NCBI RefSeq assembly: GCF_965214215.1
Contig: NZ_CBDCBD010000002.1
Location: forward strand, 372,001-436,000
From: Poriferisodalis sp965214215
GTDB taxonomy: Bacteria > Actinomycetota > Acidimicrobiia > Acidimicrobiales > Poriferisodalaceae
Direction: 5' to 3'
DNA length: 64,000 nt
Below the pieces are notes generated by a model that worked only from the letters and a program-made list of their open reading frames with translations, was not told the DNA's origin and did not search any database. Position numbers and translations under genes: made by a program. Numbering within the stretch: position 1 is the first letter of the stretch; each line of letters opens with the position of its first letter. Positions 7,682 to 19,240 of this stretch are shown piece by piece.

Positions 7682-8806
7682 TCAGTCCGCTCCCCGCTGA
7701 GAGCGCTGCCAGCGCAGGCACGCCTCCATCAGACCGTTCAGCTCACCGTCAAGCACAGCATCCACGTTGCCGATTTCCAATCCAGTTCTCAGGTCCTTGA
7801 CCTGCTGGTACGGGTGCAGCACGTAGGAACGGATCTGGCTGCCCCACGCCACGTCGCGCTGCTCACCGGCCAGCGCGGCTACCTCGGCCTCGCGTTCGGT
7901 CCGCTGCAGGTCGGCGAGTCTCGCTGCCAGCATCTGCATGGCCCGATCCTTGTTCTGGTGCTGGCTGCGCTCGTTCTGGCACGCCACGACGATGCCCGTC
8001 GGCAGGTGCGTGATGCGCACGGCGGAATCGGTGACGTTCACGTGCTGACCACCCGCCCCCGACGAGCGGTACGTGTCGATGCGCAACTCGCTCTCGTCGA
8101 TCGGCACCTCGTCGGAGACCTCGTCGAAGAACGGAACGACCTTCAGGGAGGCAAACGCCGTGTGCCGACGGGACTGCGCATCGAATGGCGAGATGCGCAC
8201 CAATCGGTGAACACCCCGTTCGGCCGCGAGGAATCCGAAGGCATGCCGCCCCCTGACGAGAAAGGTTGCGGAGCTGATGCCGGCCTCTCCCCCGTCGGTG
8301 GCCTCGGTCAGCTCGACGCTGAAGTCGTTGCGTTCGGCCCAGCGCTGGTACATGCGCAGCAGCATCTCGGCCCAGTCGCACGCGTCGGTGCCCCCGGCAC
8401 CCGAGTTGATCTCGCACACCGCGTCGTTGTCATCGTGCTCGCCGCTGAACAGTGCCATCAGCTCGATGTCAGCAAGCCGGCGCTCGACCGCTTCGACGAC
8501 CTCGTCGATTTCGGGGAGCAGGTCGGCGTCGTCCTCCTCGGTTGCCAGCTCGACCAGCGCTGCAGCGTCTTCGACGTCTGCTCGCGCCCGTTCCCATCGC
8601 TCGATGTCGTCGCGAACACGCGACAGGCGAGTCGTGACCGCGCGGGCGCGGTCGGGGTCGTCCCACAGCGACGGCTCGGAGGCTTCAGTCTCCAGTCCGT
8701 CTGCCACGGTGCGCGCCTCGTCGATCCGCAGGTATTGATGTGCCTCGGCCACGCGCCGATCGAGGTCGGCCAACGCGTCGGCGAGGTCGCTCAAGGTTCG
8801 GCTCAT
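7682..8806 (-). CDS. prfB: Peptide chain release factor 2
   Basis: This 374-residue class I release factor has the catalytic GGQ loop (SSGAGGQHVN) and the stop-codon recognition tripeptide SPF (RISPFDAQ), which specifies UGA/UAA reading. It hydrolyses the peptidyl-tRNA ester at the ribosome. The gene reads through in one frame: the UGA-containing +1 frameshift site that controls prfB in many bacteria is absent near codon 25, as I would expect for an actinobacterium. It ends 17 bases after the secA stop and lies upstream of ftsE, so secA-prfB-ftsE-ftsX may be co-transcribed. A gap of 147 bases separates it from the chosen ftsE start. Confidence 0.95.
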   Translation of the reverse strand: MSRTLSDLADALADLDRRVAEAHQYLRIDEARTVADGLETEASEPSLWDDPDRARAVTTRLSRVRDDIERWERARADVEDAAALVELATEEDDADLLPEIDEVVEAVERRLADIELMALFSGEHDDNDAVCEINSGAGGTDACDWAEMLLRMYQRWAERNDFSVELTEATDGGEAGISSATFLVRGRHAFGFLAAERGVHRLVRISPFDAQSRRHTAFASLKVVPFFDEVSDEVPIDESELRIDTYRSSGAGGQHVNVTDSAVRITHLPTGIVVACQNERSQHQNKDRAMQMLAARLADLQRTEREAEVAALAGEQRDVAWGSQIRSYVLHPYQQVKDLRTGLEIGNVDAVLDGELNGLMEACLRWQRSQRGAD

Positions 8807-8823
8807 CGTGACGGCTCAGCCTC

Positions 8824-11640
<2,817 letters not shown>

Positions 11641-11702
11641 AAGCGCAGGCTACCGCTGCCCCCCGACACCAGAGCCGAGAGTTTTCTGTCGCAGCCCGGC
11701 TC

Positions 11703-12302
11703 TCAGTCGTCGATCTCGATGAGGCCCGCGTCGCCATCTGAGCGCAGATACACCACACCGGGCTTGCCAGTCTCCGCGTTCACAAAGAGGAAGAAATCGT
11801 GATCCAGCAGCTGCATGCGGGTCACGGCTTCGGCGGGATCCATCAGCTCCAAGTCGAACGACTTGCGGCGGACGATGCGGGGCACCCACTCGGGATCATC
11901 AGGCCGTGGCGCCGCCTCGGGCGCCGCAGCACCGTTGACGAGGTCGTTTTCGAGCCGGGCGAGCGGATGATGGGTCTCGTCGCGGTGCAGATTGGGACGG
12001 TGCCGTCGCACGACGCGGGTCTTGAGCTTGCGCAGCTGTTTGCCGAGCTTGCCCACCGCGAGATCGACCGCCTGGTGCTGATCGACACCAGCGACCGAGG
12101 CGCGCACATGGTGACCGTGACCGAGCAGCGTCACCTCCACCTGCTCCCGCTCAGCGATGCGCGGATTCTTCTCCTCACGGAATACCACTTCAGCACGATC
12201 CAGCCCAGCGACGAATCGATCCAGTGCTCCGATCTTCCGCTCTACCGCAGCCCGTACATCGTCGGGAACCTGAACCTTGCGACCCGTGATGGTGATTTGC
12301 AT
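11703..12302 (-). CDS. hpf: Ribosome hibernation promoting factor, long form
   Basis: This 199-residue protein has an N-terminal S30AE/YfiA domain (MQITITGRKVQVPDDVR, residues 1-100) that sits in the tRNA path of the 30S subunit, a linker of about 40 residues, and a C-terminal dimer domain (VRRKSFDLELMDPAEA through FLFVNAETGKPGVVY). The C-terminal domain makes this the long HPF that joins two 70S ribosomes into 100S particles in stationary phase. Length matches the family. It follows comF (65 bases between them) and precedes secA (62 bases), an order seen widely in actinobacteria. The conserved KSFDLKPM-type motif is present as KSFDLELM. Confidence 0.93.
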   Translation of the reverse strand: MQITITGRKVQVPDDVRAAVERKIGALDRFVAGLDRAEVVFREEKNPRIAEREQVEVTLLGHGHHVRASVAGVDQHQAVDLAVGKLGKQLRKLKTRVVRRHRPNLHRDETHHPLARLENDLVNGAAAPEAAPRPDDPEWVPRIVRRKSFDLELMDPAEAVTRMQLLDHDFFLFVNAETGKPGVVYLRSDGDAGLIEIDD

Positions 12303-12367
12303 CGCCTCGGCTTTCTGAGCAGGCGCACGGCGGTTGTCGCCCCGCTCGAACTGAAGGGAGTGCCATG

Positions 12368-13033
12368 TTAGGCATCAGCGGGGACGCGGTCACGACCCCG
12401 TCGAGCACACGCTGCCACATGGACGGTCTGTGCCCCCGCACCCACCAGCGCAGCCGTCGCCGCTCGCAGCGTGGCACCCGTGGTAACCACGTCGTCCACG
12501 AGCAGGACCCGGCATCCGCCAGCGCGCGAGCGGCCTTCAAAGCGAGGACCTGCCAATCGCACATCGCGGCTGGCGCCTGACTGCGCTGCCGAGCCGACGC
12601 GCCGGAGCAGCTTCGCCGGACGCACTCCCAACGCCCGAGCCGTGCTGCGGGCCAGTGTCTCGGCTTGGTCGAAGCCGCGCGCGCGGCGATGTGCCGCAGT
12701 CGTCGGCGCCCAGGTGACTGTGTCAATCGCCGCGGGGTCAATCGATGCGGGGCCGTCACGCGCGGCGAGATGTGCCAACGCCAGCGAGTCGCCCAGCCAG
12801 CGGGCAATGGCCCGTTCGCCCCGGTACTTGAGCGCATGAACGAATTCGCGCCCGACATCGTCGTGGGAGAACAGCAGCGCGACCGATTGCGCACCCGCAA
12901 TCCACGCCGGCTCAGGATCGGCGAGCGCTGCGATGCACCTCGCACAAGGACACCATCCCAACGCCCCACAGCCAGCGCACCGAACCTCAAACAGCACCCG
13001 CTGGACCATACGGCTGCGGACATCGCCCACCAA
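12368..13033 (-). CDS. comF: ComF family phosphoribosyltransferase-like protein
   Basis: This 221-residue protein opens with two Cys pairs, CAGCG and CPCARC, that should bind zinc, then has a type I phosphoribosyltransferase domain with the PRPP loop VLLVDDVVTTGATL near residue 175. ALKYRGERAIARWL is the conserved ComF helix. In naturally competent bacteria ComF helps DNA uptake at the cytosolic face; in actinobacteria its role is not established, and other competence genes are absent from the window. It lies between ahcY and hpf, and a structured repeat element separates it from ahcY. The start could also be the ATG nine codons later, since both leave the zinc pairs whole. Confidence 0.88.
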   Translation of the reverse strand: MVGDVRSRMVQRVLFEVRCAGCGALGWCPCARCIAALADPEPAWIAGAQSVALLFSHDDVGREFVHALKYRGERAIARWLGDSLALAHLAARDGPASIDPAAIDTVTWAPTTAAHRRARGFDQAETLARSTARALGVRPAKLLRRVGSAAQSGASRDVRLAGPRFEGRSRAGGCRVLLVDDVVTTGATLRAATAALVGAGAQTVHVAACARRGRDRVPADA

Positions 13034-13078
13034 GAGAATTAAGAGGCGACAAGGCGAACGAACAGATCACCGAGCGGT

Positions 13079-13147
13079 GAGGGCGGCAGGGGACTCTGCG
13101 ACGTTGCGACCTGCCGGATCGCGGGGGCAGAGGTCACTGCCGCCCTC
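13079..13147 (-). repeat. Structured intergenic element, family 1, copy A
   Basis: Read on the minus strand, arms GAGGGCGGCAG and CTGCCGCCCTC enclose an inner pair CTCTGC/GCAGAG and an innermost GCGA/TCGC, with CGATCCGGCAGGTCGCAACG in the middle. The same plan occurs at 36378-36446, 38485-38557 and 50682-50750. It lies just after the ahcY stop in the direction of ahcY transcription, so it would be in the ahcY-comF transcript if one exists. Confidence 0.8.
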
Positions 13148-13186
13148 GCCGCGGGCACGACGACGCTCAATCGGCTGTAACGGCAC

Positions 13187-14641
13187 TCAGTAGCGGTAAC
13201 GGTCTGCTTTGTACGGACCGTCGACATCCAGACCGAGGTACGAGGCCTGTCCGGACGTCAGCCGGGTGAGCTTGGCCCCAAGCTTGTCGAGGTGCAAGCG
13301 GGCCACTTCCTCGTCCAGGCGCTTCGGAAGCACATGAACATCGGCGGAAAGCTCTTCCGCGCGTGCATGCAATTCGAGCTGAGCAAGCACCTGATTGGTG
13401 AAGCTCATCGACATCACGAAGCTCGGATGCCCAGTAGCACAGCCAAGATTCACCAATCGGCCTTCGGCCAGCACGATCACCGAGTTCCCGCCCGGGAACA
13501 CGAACTCGTCGACCTGCGGCTTGATCGACCGTCGCTGGACATCGGACATCGCAGCCAGTCCAGCCATGTCGATCTCGTTGTCGAAGTGGCCGATGTTGGC
13601 GACAACGGCTTGGTGCTTCATTCGCGACATGTGCTCAGCGGAAATGATGTCGCGGTTGCCCGTGGCAGTGACGTAGATGTCAGCAATGCCCAGCACATTC
13701 TCGAGCCGATCGACTTCGAAGCCTTCCATGGCGGCCTGCAGGGCATTGATCGGATCGATCTCGGAGACGATGACCCGGCAGCCTTGGCCTCGCAGCGCCT
13801 GCGCGCACCCCTTGCCGACATCGCCGTAGCCCGCCACGAAGGCCACCTTGCCGCCCAGCATCACGTCGGTCGCCCGGTTGATGCCGTCGAGCAGCGAGTG
13901 TCGGCAGCCGTAGAGGTTGTCGAATTTGGACTTGGTCACCGAGTCGTTGACGCTGTAGGCGGGGAAGGTCAGCTCCCCGCGCGCTGCCATCTCGTAGAGC
14001 CGGTTCACCCCCGTCGTTGTCTCCTCGGAGACCCCGCGGACGCCGGCAGCGATTTCGGTCCACAGGCCTGAGTGGGTCTGTCGAAGATCAGCGAGCAAGC
14101 CGTGCAACACCACCTCGTCGGGCGACGCTGCGTCGGGGCCTTCGGATGGGAGCTCGGGAACGTCGCCGTCGCTCTCGTAGCGGGCACCGAGCTGAACCAT
14201 CAATGTCGCATCGCCGCCGTCGTCGACGATCAGCGTGGGCCCGGGTCCGTCCGGCCAATGCAGCGCGCGGTAGTTGCAGTGCCAGTACTCAGCCAGCGTC
14301 TCGCCCTTCCAGGCGAAGACCGGCACGCCTCGCGGCTCGTCGGGCGTGCCGCCGTCCCGCCCGACGACGACTGCTGCGGCGGCCTCGTCCTGGGTGGAGA
14401 AGATGTTGCAGGACGCCCAGCGCACTTGCGCACCGAGGTCAACCAGGGTCTCGATGAGCACAGCGGTCTGGACGGTCATGTGCAGTGAGCCGGTGATGCG
14501 TGCGCCGCGCAGCGGCTGAGAATCGCAGTGCTGCGCACGCAGGGCCATGAGGCCGGGCATCTCGGTCTCTGCCAATTCGATCTGCAGGCGGCCTGCTGCC
14601 GCGAGGCTGAGATCAGCAACCTCGAAGTCAATGTCGGGCAA
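13187..14641 (-). CDS. ahcY: S-adenosylhomocysteinase
   Basis: The 484-residue enzyme breaks S-adenosylhomocysteine into adenosine and homocysteine, removing the inhibitor of methyltransferases. Visible landmarks are TGSLHMTVQTAVLIETL near the start, the NAD-binding GYGDVGKG with its GxGxxG pattern, and the closing sequence GPYKADRYRY, whose Lys and Tyr reach into the partner subunit's NAD site. These make the call secure. Length matches the long bacterial form with its 40-residue insert. Its start overlaps the end of the sugar isomerase gene by 14 bases. The gene is next to manB in several actinobacteria, so its place here seems ancestral. Confidence 0.97.
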   Translation of the reverse strand: MPDIDFEVADLSLAAAGRLQIELAETEMPGLMALRAQHCDSQPLRGARITGSLHMTVQTAVLIETLVDLGAQVRWASCNIFSTQDEAAAAVVVGRDGGTPDEPRGVPVFAWKGETLAEYWHCNYRALHWPDGPGPTLIVDDGGDATLMVQLGARYESDGDVPELPSEGPDAASPDEVVLHGLLADLRQTHSGLWTEIAAGVRGVSEETTTGVNRLYEMAARGELTFPAYSVNDSVTKSKFDNLYGCRHSLLDGINRATDVMLGGKVAFVAGYGDVGKGCAQALRGQGCRVIVSEIDPINALQAAMEGFEVDRLENVLGIADIYVTATGNRDIISAEHMSRMKHQAVVANIGHFDNEIDMAGLAAMSDVQRRSIKPQVDEFVFPGGNSVIVLAEGRLVNLGCATGHPSFVMSMSFTNQVLAQLELHARAEELSADVHVLPKRLDEEVARLHLDKLGAKLTRLTSGQASYLGLDVDGPYKADRYRY

Positions 14642-15713
14642 GGTAATCCTTCAGTTCGGTGAGCACGCCGATGGGCCCAGGGTCGCGCTGGGCTGCTGCG
14701 GCAATGCGAAGGCTAAGGACGTCAACCTGGAAAATAAGGTCGAACAGCTGCGCCATCTCGCCGTCGCCGTTCGCGTACAACTCGCAGTACGGCACCGCTG
14801 TGCGGGCGCCTTCCAGGACGCGTCGGGCAAAGTCGTAACGTCGCCGGGTCTGGGGGTGCTCGAAGCCGTGCCGCAGCGCGATCACCGCCAGCGGCGAGCC
14901 GTCTTCCGGCGGGCCTGCCAGATCCCATCCTGCGAGCTCGTTGTGGCAGAGCTCGGGCATCGCGCTGGCGTAGGAAGGGATCTTGACGTTCTCGTTGATC
15001 TGGGCCTTGGCTCGACCCGCAGCAACGGCCCCCAGCGCCCCTCCGCCGTAGAAAACCGGCAGCATCTCGCCCTCGCCGATCGCTCGCACGATGCCTTGGG
15101 GAGGGCCAGCATCGCTTCCGGCGCTGTCCCGGCGCACCTGCAGCTGACTCGCCGTGGCGCGCACCCAATCGGCGACGCCCGTCAGCAGACCAGCGCGCTC
15201 GAGCGCCACAAGCGGCGCAACCGAGATGGCGCCCACCGCGGCCCGGGGCATCGGAATGCTGGCGTCCACCTCGTACAGCGGAGCCCCCCATTGCGCGGCC
15301 AGTTCAGACAGCCGACCGCCGGCAGTGACGGCGATCATCGAGGCACCGGCGTTGTGAGCAGTCGTGGCCGCCTCAAGCGTCTCTTCGGTGTTGCCGCTGA
15401 ACGAGACCGCGATGGCAAGCGTCTGCGGGCCGACGAACGCAGGGCACTCGTAACCCTTGGCGACAGCTACCGGGACGCGCATCTGGGGCGCCGCCAGCGC
15501 CGAGATGATGTCTCCGGCCACGCCCGATCCGCCCATGCCCATGACGATCACGTTCGAAATCGACGCATCGTCGCTCGGGCCGCTGCGAGCTAGACCGCTC
15601 ACGCCTTGCGCCGCGGCCAAGGCGTCTTGCATCTGAGCCGGCAGTCCGGCCACCGCAGCCGCCATCCCCATCGTGTCGATGCCAGATACCGCTGAACCCG
15701 TCGTCGGAGTCAT
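14628..15713 (-). CDS. Bifunctional phosphoglucose/phosphomannose isomerase (SIS domain)
   Basis: This 361-residue SIS protein has GMGGSGVAGD (first SIS domain, sugar-phosphate loop) and SFSGNTEET, plus the C-terminal PGI/PMI domain with SYASAMPELCHNELAGW, where the Glu and His are catalytic in characterised members. It interconverts glucose-6-P or mannose-6-P with fructose-6-P and feeds mannose to the GDP-mannose route together with the next genes. The frame stays open 31 codons upstream, but GGAAGG lies eight bases before the ATG at 15713 and the longer form would overlap the Trm112 gene, so I use 15713. The actinobacterial equivalent is, from memory, Rv3256c. Confidence 0.88.
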   Translation of the reverse strand: MTPTTGSAVSGIDTMGMAAAVAGLPAQMQDALAAAQGVSGLARSGPSDDASISNVIVMGMGGSGVAGDIISALAAPQMRVPVAVAKGYECPAFVGPQTLAIAVSFSGNTEETLEAATTAHNAGASMIAVTAGGRLSELAAQWGAPLYEVDASIPMPRAAVGAISVAPLVALERAGLLTGVADWVRATASQLQVRRDSAGSDAGPPQGIVRAIGEGEMLPVFYGGGALGAVAAGRAKAQINENVKIPSYASAMPELCHNELAGWDLAGPPEDGSPLAVIALRHGFEHPQTRRRYDFARRVLEGARTAVPYCELYANGDGEMAQLFDLIFQVDVLSLRIAAAAQRDPGPIGVLTELKDYLARH

Positions 15714-15759
15714 CACAGGCACCTTCCGGTGCCGGCAGTCGGCCACTGCGAGGTGTCGG

Positions 15760-16062
15760 TCATTGGTCGAACGTCGGACTGAGCTCATCGCTGGCGATGC
15801 GCGCATCCAGCGCTGCGGCAGCGGCAGGATCGACGGCGGAAGCCTCGTCGATCAGCAACACCGGAATCCCGTCGTTGATGGCGTAAGCACGCGCGAGGCG
15901 AGGGTTGTAGAGCAGATCTTGGTCCGCCACGAAATAGAGCGGTCCCTTGTCCTGCGGGCAGGCCAGGAATTGCGCCAGCGCGGGGTCAAGTCCCATGCGG
16001 GTCCGCGAGGTGCTCGGAGCGCCAGCCGCGTGGCGTCGGTTGCGAATCCATGCGGCGATCAT
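15760..16062 (-). CDS. Trm112 family protein
   Basis: This 100-residue protein has the Trm112 domain in its C-terminal two thirds: FLACPQDKGPL, then YNPRLARAYAINDGIPVLL. One zinc Cys (LACPQD) is present; the usual second Cys of the pair appears as Lys-Gly, so zinc binding is doubtful. Eukaryotic Trm112 activates methyltransferases, while the role of short bacterial members is unsettled. Its ATG overlaps the manB stop by four bases, so it is translationally linked to the phosphomannomutase gene. The same gene trio (manB, Trm112, SIS isomerase) occurs in other actinobacteria. An internal ATG at codon 23 is a possible alternative start. Confidence 0.82.
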   Translation of the reverse strand: MIAAWIRNRRHAAGAPSTSRTRMGLDPALAQFLACPQDKGPLYFVADQDLLYNPRLARAYAINDGIPVLLIDEASAVDPAAAAALDARIASDELSPTFDQ

Positions 16063-17417
16063 GCCAGCAGTGGCCTGATCTCACTCACCCGCTCGTTCAC
16101 CGCCGCAGTGTCGGGCGCCTCGAGATTCAACCGCAACAGCGGCTCTGTGTTGGAAGGCCGCAGGTTGAACCACCAGTCGCCGCCGTCAACCGTCAGACCG
16201 TCGAGACGATCCTGCGCGAGACCGGAGAAGTGCTCCGATACCCGACCCACCACCTCGTCGATATCGGCGACAGGGGTGTTGATCTCGCCCGAGGATGCGT
16301 ACCGGTCGAGAGGGGCCAGCAGTTCCGACAGCGGCACCGAGACCGTGCTCAACTGCTCGAGCGCAATCAGCGCAGCGATCAGGCCGGAGTCGGCGCCGAA
16401 GTTGTCGGCGAAGTAGTAGTGGCCGCTGTGCTCGCCCCCGAAAGCCGCCCCCGTGCGAGCCATCTCGGACTTGATGTAGCTGTGCCCGACGCGAGTGCGC
16501 AACGGCTGACCGCCCGCCTCGGTGATCGCCTCAGGCACGGCGCGAGAGCAGATCAGGTTGTGAAGGATCGGCCCCGGCCCGCTGCGACGCAGCATCGCCT
16601 GGGCCACCAGCGCCGTGAGGAGCGATCCGCTGACAGCACGGCCGCGTTCGTCCACGAGAAAGACCCTGTCGGCATCGCCGTCGAACGCAAGCCCGACGTC
16701 GGCGCCGGTGCTCAGCACGCGCTCGCTGAGATCGGAAAGATTCTCAGGCTGGATCGGATCGGCGGGATGATTGGGAAACGTGCCGTCGAGTTCGCCGTAC
16801 ATCAGTTCCCAATCCAACGGCAGCGGCTCGAACACCGCCGGCAGCACATAGCCCCCCATGCCATTGGCCGTATCGGCCACCACCCGCAAGGGCGCAAGCG
16901 ATGCGACGTCGACGAACGAACGGACGTGTGCTGCAAAAGTGTCGAGCAGGTCACCCCTGCCGCGTCGGCCCCCGCCGACGGGCGAACGGGCACCCCGCGT
17001 CGAGCGCACCGCTATCTCGGCGAGCCCGCTGTCGGCACCCACTGGCGCGGCTCGGGGTCCGCACAGCTTGATGCCGTTGTAGGCCGCCGGATTGTGCGAA
17101 GCGGTGAGCATCGCACCGGGCATGTCCAGGTGGCCGGACGCGAAGTAGAGCAGGTCTGTCGAGGCCAGTCCGATGTCGATGACATCGACCCCGGCCGCCA
17201 AGACTCCCTCAGCGAACGCGTCGGCCAGGAAAACGCCGCTTGGGCGCATGTCTCGCCCCATCACGATCTGCTTGGCTGCGGACCATTCAGCGAAGGCGTG
17301 TCCGATGCCACGCGCAGCCGACGGACTCAGCTCGTCGGGACAAATGCCACGTATGTCATATGCCTTGAAGATCCCACGCAATACGTCCTCGGGCACAGGA
17401 TCGATACTGTCCGCCAT
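16059..17417 (-). CDS. manB: Phosphomannomutase/phosphoglucomutase
   Basis: This 452-residue alpha-D-phosphohexomutase has the active serine loop MLTASHNPAAYNGIK, the magnesium loop DGDADR, the sugar-binding GEHSGHYYF and the C-terminal phosphate loop RPSNTEPLLRL, in that order across four domains. It moves phosphate between C6 and C1 of mannose or glucose, giving mannose-1-P for GDP-mannose. The open frame runs 32 codons further, but the family begins with a motif like RGIFKAYDIRG close to the start, so I use the ATG at 17417; no clear ribosome site precedes it. It heads the minus-strand operon with Trm112 and the sugar isomerase and faces the KamA-like gene across 248 bases. Confidence 0.93.
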   Translation of the reverse strand: MADSIDPVPEDVLRGIFKAYDIRGICPDELSPSAARGIGHAFAEWSAAKQIVMGRDMRPSGVFLADAFAEGVLAAGVDVIDIGLASTDLLYFASGHLDMPGAMLTASHNPAAYNGIKLCGPRAAPVGADSGLAEIAVRSTRGARSPVGGGRRGRGDLLDTFAAHVRSFVDVASLAPLRVVADTANGMGGYVLPAVFEPLPLDWELMYGELDGTFPNHPADPIQPENLSDLSERVLSTGADVGLAFDGDADRVFLVDERGRAVSGSLLTALVAQAMLRRSGPGPILHNLICSRAVPEAITEAGGQPLRTRVGHSYIKSEMARTGAAFGGEHSGHYYFADNFGADSGLIAALIALEQLSTVSVPLSELLAPLDRYASSGEINTPVADIDEVVGRVSEHFSGLAQDRLDGLTVDGGDWWFNLRPSNTEPLLRLNLEAPDTAAVNERVSEIRPLLA

Positions 17418-17550
17418 AGTGCTGCGGAAGCCTAAGCCGTGCGTCTCGCAACGCTGTCTGCGGCCGTCGCGAGACCCGTGCTTTCGCCAGATTCTGCGGC
17501 TATCGAAGCTCACGTTTCGCGCGCAACTTGGCGGCGCGAAGAGGGTAGTT

Positions 17551-17576
17551 CCGCGCAGCAGTGCGCGGCTGCTGCG
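17551..17576. other. Two mutually exclusive hairpins
   Basis: CCGCGCA (17551) pairs with TGCGCGG (17562) over a GCAG loop, and CGCAGCAG (17554) pairs with CTGCTGCG (17569) over a seven-base loop. The two stems share bases, so only one can form. They lie in the gap between manB and the KamA-like gene, ahead of a promoter-like sequence. They may be chance in G+C-rich DNA. Confidence 0.35.
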
Positions 17577-17586
17577 GGCAACGCCC

Positions 17587-17616
17587 TTGCAATTTGCACC
17601 TACGTTTCCCTAGGGT
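17587..17616 (+). promoter_or_regulatory. Possible promoter of the KamA-like gene
   Basis: TTGCAA and TAGGGT are separated by 18 bases in a locally less G+C-rich stretch. Their spacing and sequence suit a vegetative actinobacterial promoter, and a transcript from it would start about 40 bases before the ATG at 17666. This is a by-eye match only. Confidence 0.3.
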
Positions 17617-17665
17617 GGCTTCAGAGAGTGGGATGCGAACCTGCCTGAAGCGAGCGAGCGAGGCG

Positions 17666-19240
17666 ATGATCAAGAGGAAATATCAGCCAACAGAACGAGA
17701 ACAATTGGTACTTGACGAGGTCGAGAACCCCAGGTACGACCGTCAGATAGTTAATGGTCTCGAACCCTTCATGAGTGGCTCCGCGCCTGAGGAATTCCGC
17801 AATTTCTATAGCAAGGAAGAGCTCAACAACTTAGGCAAATTACGCGGCACTGAACGCGATGTTGAAGCAAGGATGCCCGTCAAGCTGACCCGCCACTACT
17901 TTGAAATGGCTACGTCAAGCTCAGCAATACAAAAGCTGGTAAAGGCTTCACCAGACGAAACGACAGATCTCGAAGGCGATCCGGACCCAGCGAACCAACT
18001 TGACTACAGCCCAATCGAGGGACTGCTGCACAAGTATGAAATGGCGCTGCTCTACGTTATTTCCACTTGCTCAGCTCATTGCAGATTCTGTTATCGCGAG
18101 GAACTGATCGGGCGCAAGGAGATTGAGCGCTCCGACGGCACAGTCAAGAAGAAAGGCCTCGCACAAGTTGGCGAGATCACTGAGTACATCCGGTCGCACA
18201 ATGACGCCGTTGCGGCAAATGGGGGATCTCATCCCGAGACCGGCAGGCCGAAGCTGCGTGAGGTTCTCTTGTCAGGCGGCGACCCGATGGTGCTGCCGAA
18301 CTCCAAGCTGGCAGCATGGTTCACGGCCTTGGCAGAGGCGGGCGCCGAAGCCATCCGCGTGGGCACCAAGGAGTTGGCCTTCTACCCGGACCGCTTCGAC
18401 GAAGCCTTCTTTGCGATGATCGATCGCTTTCACGAGATCTATCCGGATGTTTCGCTGCGGTTCATGATCCACTTCAACCATCCAGACGAATTCCTGCTGA
18501 AGGATCCCGACGGTCAGTACATTGCCGATGTCAAGGGGTTCCTTCAGTGGCGTCAGAACACCCGGCGAGCGGTCGACTCGCTGGTTGAACGCGGCTGGAT
18601 CAGCGTCGAGAACCAGACTCCGATCATCGCAGGCGTCAACGACGACGCCGACGCATTGCGGATCCTCCAGCGCACGCTCAAGAGCGTCGGCGTCGAGAAC
18701 CACTACTTCTTCTGCGGAAGGAACATCGTCGCCTACAAGGCGTTCAACGTGCCCATTGAGACCGCATGGCAGCTTCTCAACGACTCGCAGCGCGGGCTGT
18801 CGGGCGTGGAGTCGCACGCCCGTTTGACCATCGTGCACTACAAGGGCAAGACGGAGGTCTCGGCGGTGACCGACGGGCCGATTGCCGGTCTGCGGGGTGC
18901 CGAGGACGGCGTGGTGATCTTCAAGGTCCTGCGCAATCCGGCCAGTGCCCCAGACCGAGGCAAAGTCACCATCGTCGGCCGGAACCCCGAAGCACTGTGG
19001 TTCGACGAGTACGAGGACCGGGTGCTGTTAGATGAAGCCGGCCTGTTCTCTCAGCAGCGCCCCAGCGGCGTGACGGTTCCGCGATCTCGCTCTCGGCACC
19101 GCGCAGCTCCAAAGGAACGGACACCGGGCTCATCACGGCCCGCTCCGCTCATGGCCGTGGTCGCGAGCAACGAGCGAAGGCCGCACCCAAAGAGCCTGCC
19201 CAGCAGTCCGGCGGCTGAGGTCCAAGACGCCCAGGCCTAA
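17666..19240 (+). CDS. KamA-family radical SAM protein (lysine 2,3-aminomutase-like)
   Basis: This 524-residue protein has the radical SAM cluster motif CSAHCRFCYRE (CxxxCxxC) near residue 142 and a KamA-like barrel (SGGDPMVLPN, MIHFNHPDE). Aminomutases bind PLP through the Lys of PGGGGK; I see no such motif, and the matching region reads HYKGKTEVSAVTDGPIAG, so PLP-dependent aminomutase activity is unsure. The first 500 bases are much richer in A+T (29 of 60 G+C at 17701-17760 against 40 of 60 at 18901-18960). An extra Arg/Pro/Ser-rich tail of about 60 residues ends the protein. The ATG at 17666 is chosen for the conserved-looking start; 17633 is an alternative. Its stop overlaps the facing gene's stop. 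Confidence 0.78.
   Translation: MIKRKYQPTEREQLVLDEVENPRYDRQIVNGLEPFMSGSAPEEFRNFYSKEELNNLGKLRGTERDVEARMPVKLTRHYFEMATSSSAIQKLVKASPDETTDLEGDPDPANQLDYSPIEGLLHKYEMALLYVISTCSAHCRFCYREELIGRKEIERSDGTVKKKGLAQVGEITEYIRSHNDAVAANGGSHPETGRPKLREVLLSGGDPMVLPNSKLAAWFTALAEAGAEAIRVGTKELAFYPDRFDEAFFAMIDRFHEIYPDVSLRFMIHFNHPDEFLLKDPDGQYIADVKGFLQWRQNTRRAVDSLVERGWISVENQTPIIAGVNDDADALRILQRTLKSVGVENHYFFCGRNIVAYKAFNVPIETAWQLLNDSQRGLSGVESHARLTIVHYKGKTEVSAVTDGPIAGLRGAEDGVVIFKVLRNPASAPDRGKVTIVGRNPEALWFDEYEDRVLLDEAGLFSQQRPSGVTVPRSRSRHRAAPKERTPGSSRPAPLMAVVASNERRPHPKSLPSSPAAEVQDAQA

Noticed and set aside
16050..17435. Plus-strand open frame of 461 codons opposite manB
   Set aside because: It mirrors manB, which has all four hexomutase motifs. 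No family features are seen in the opposite frame.
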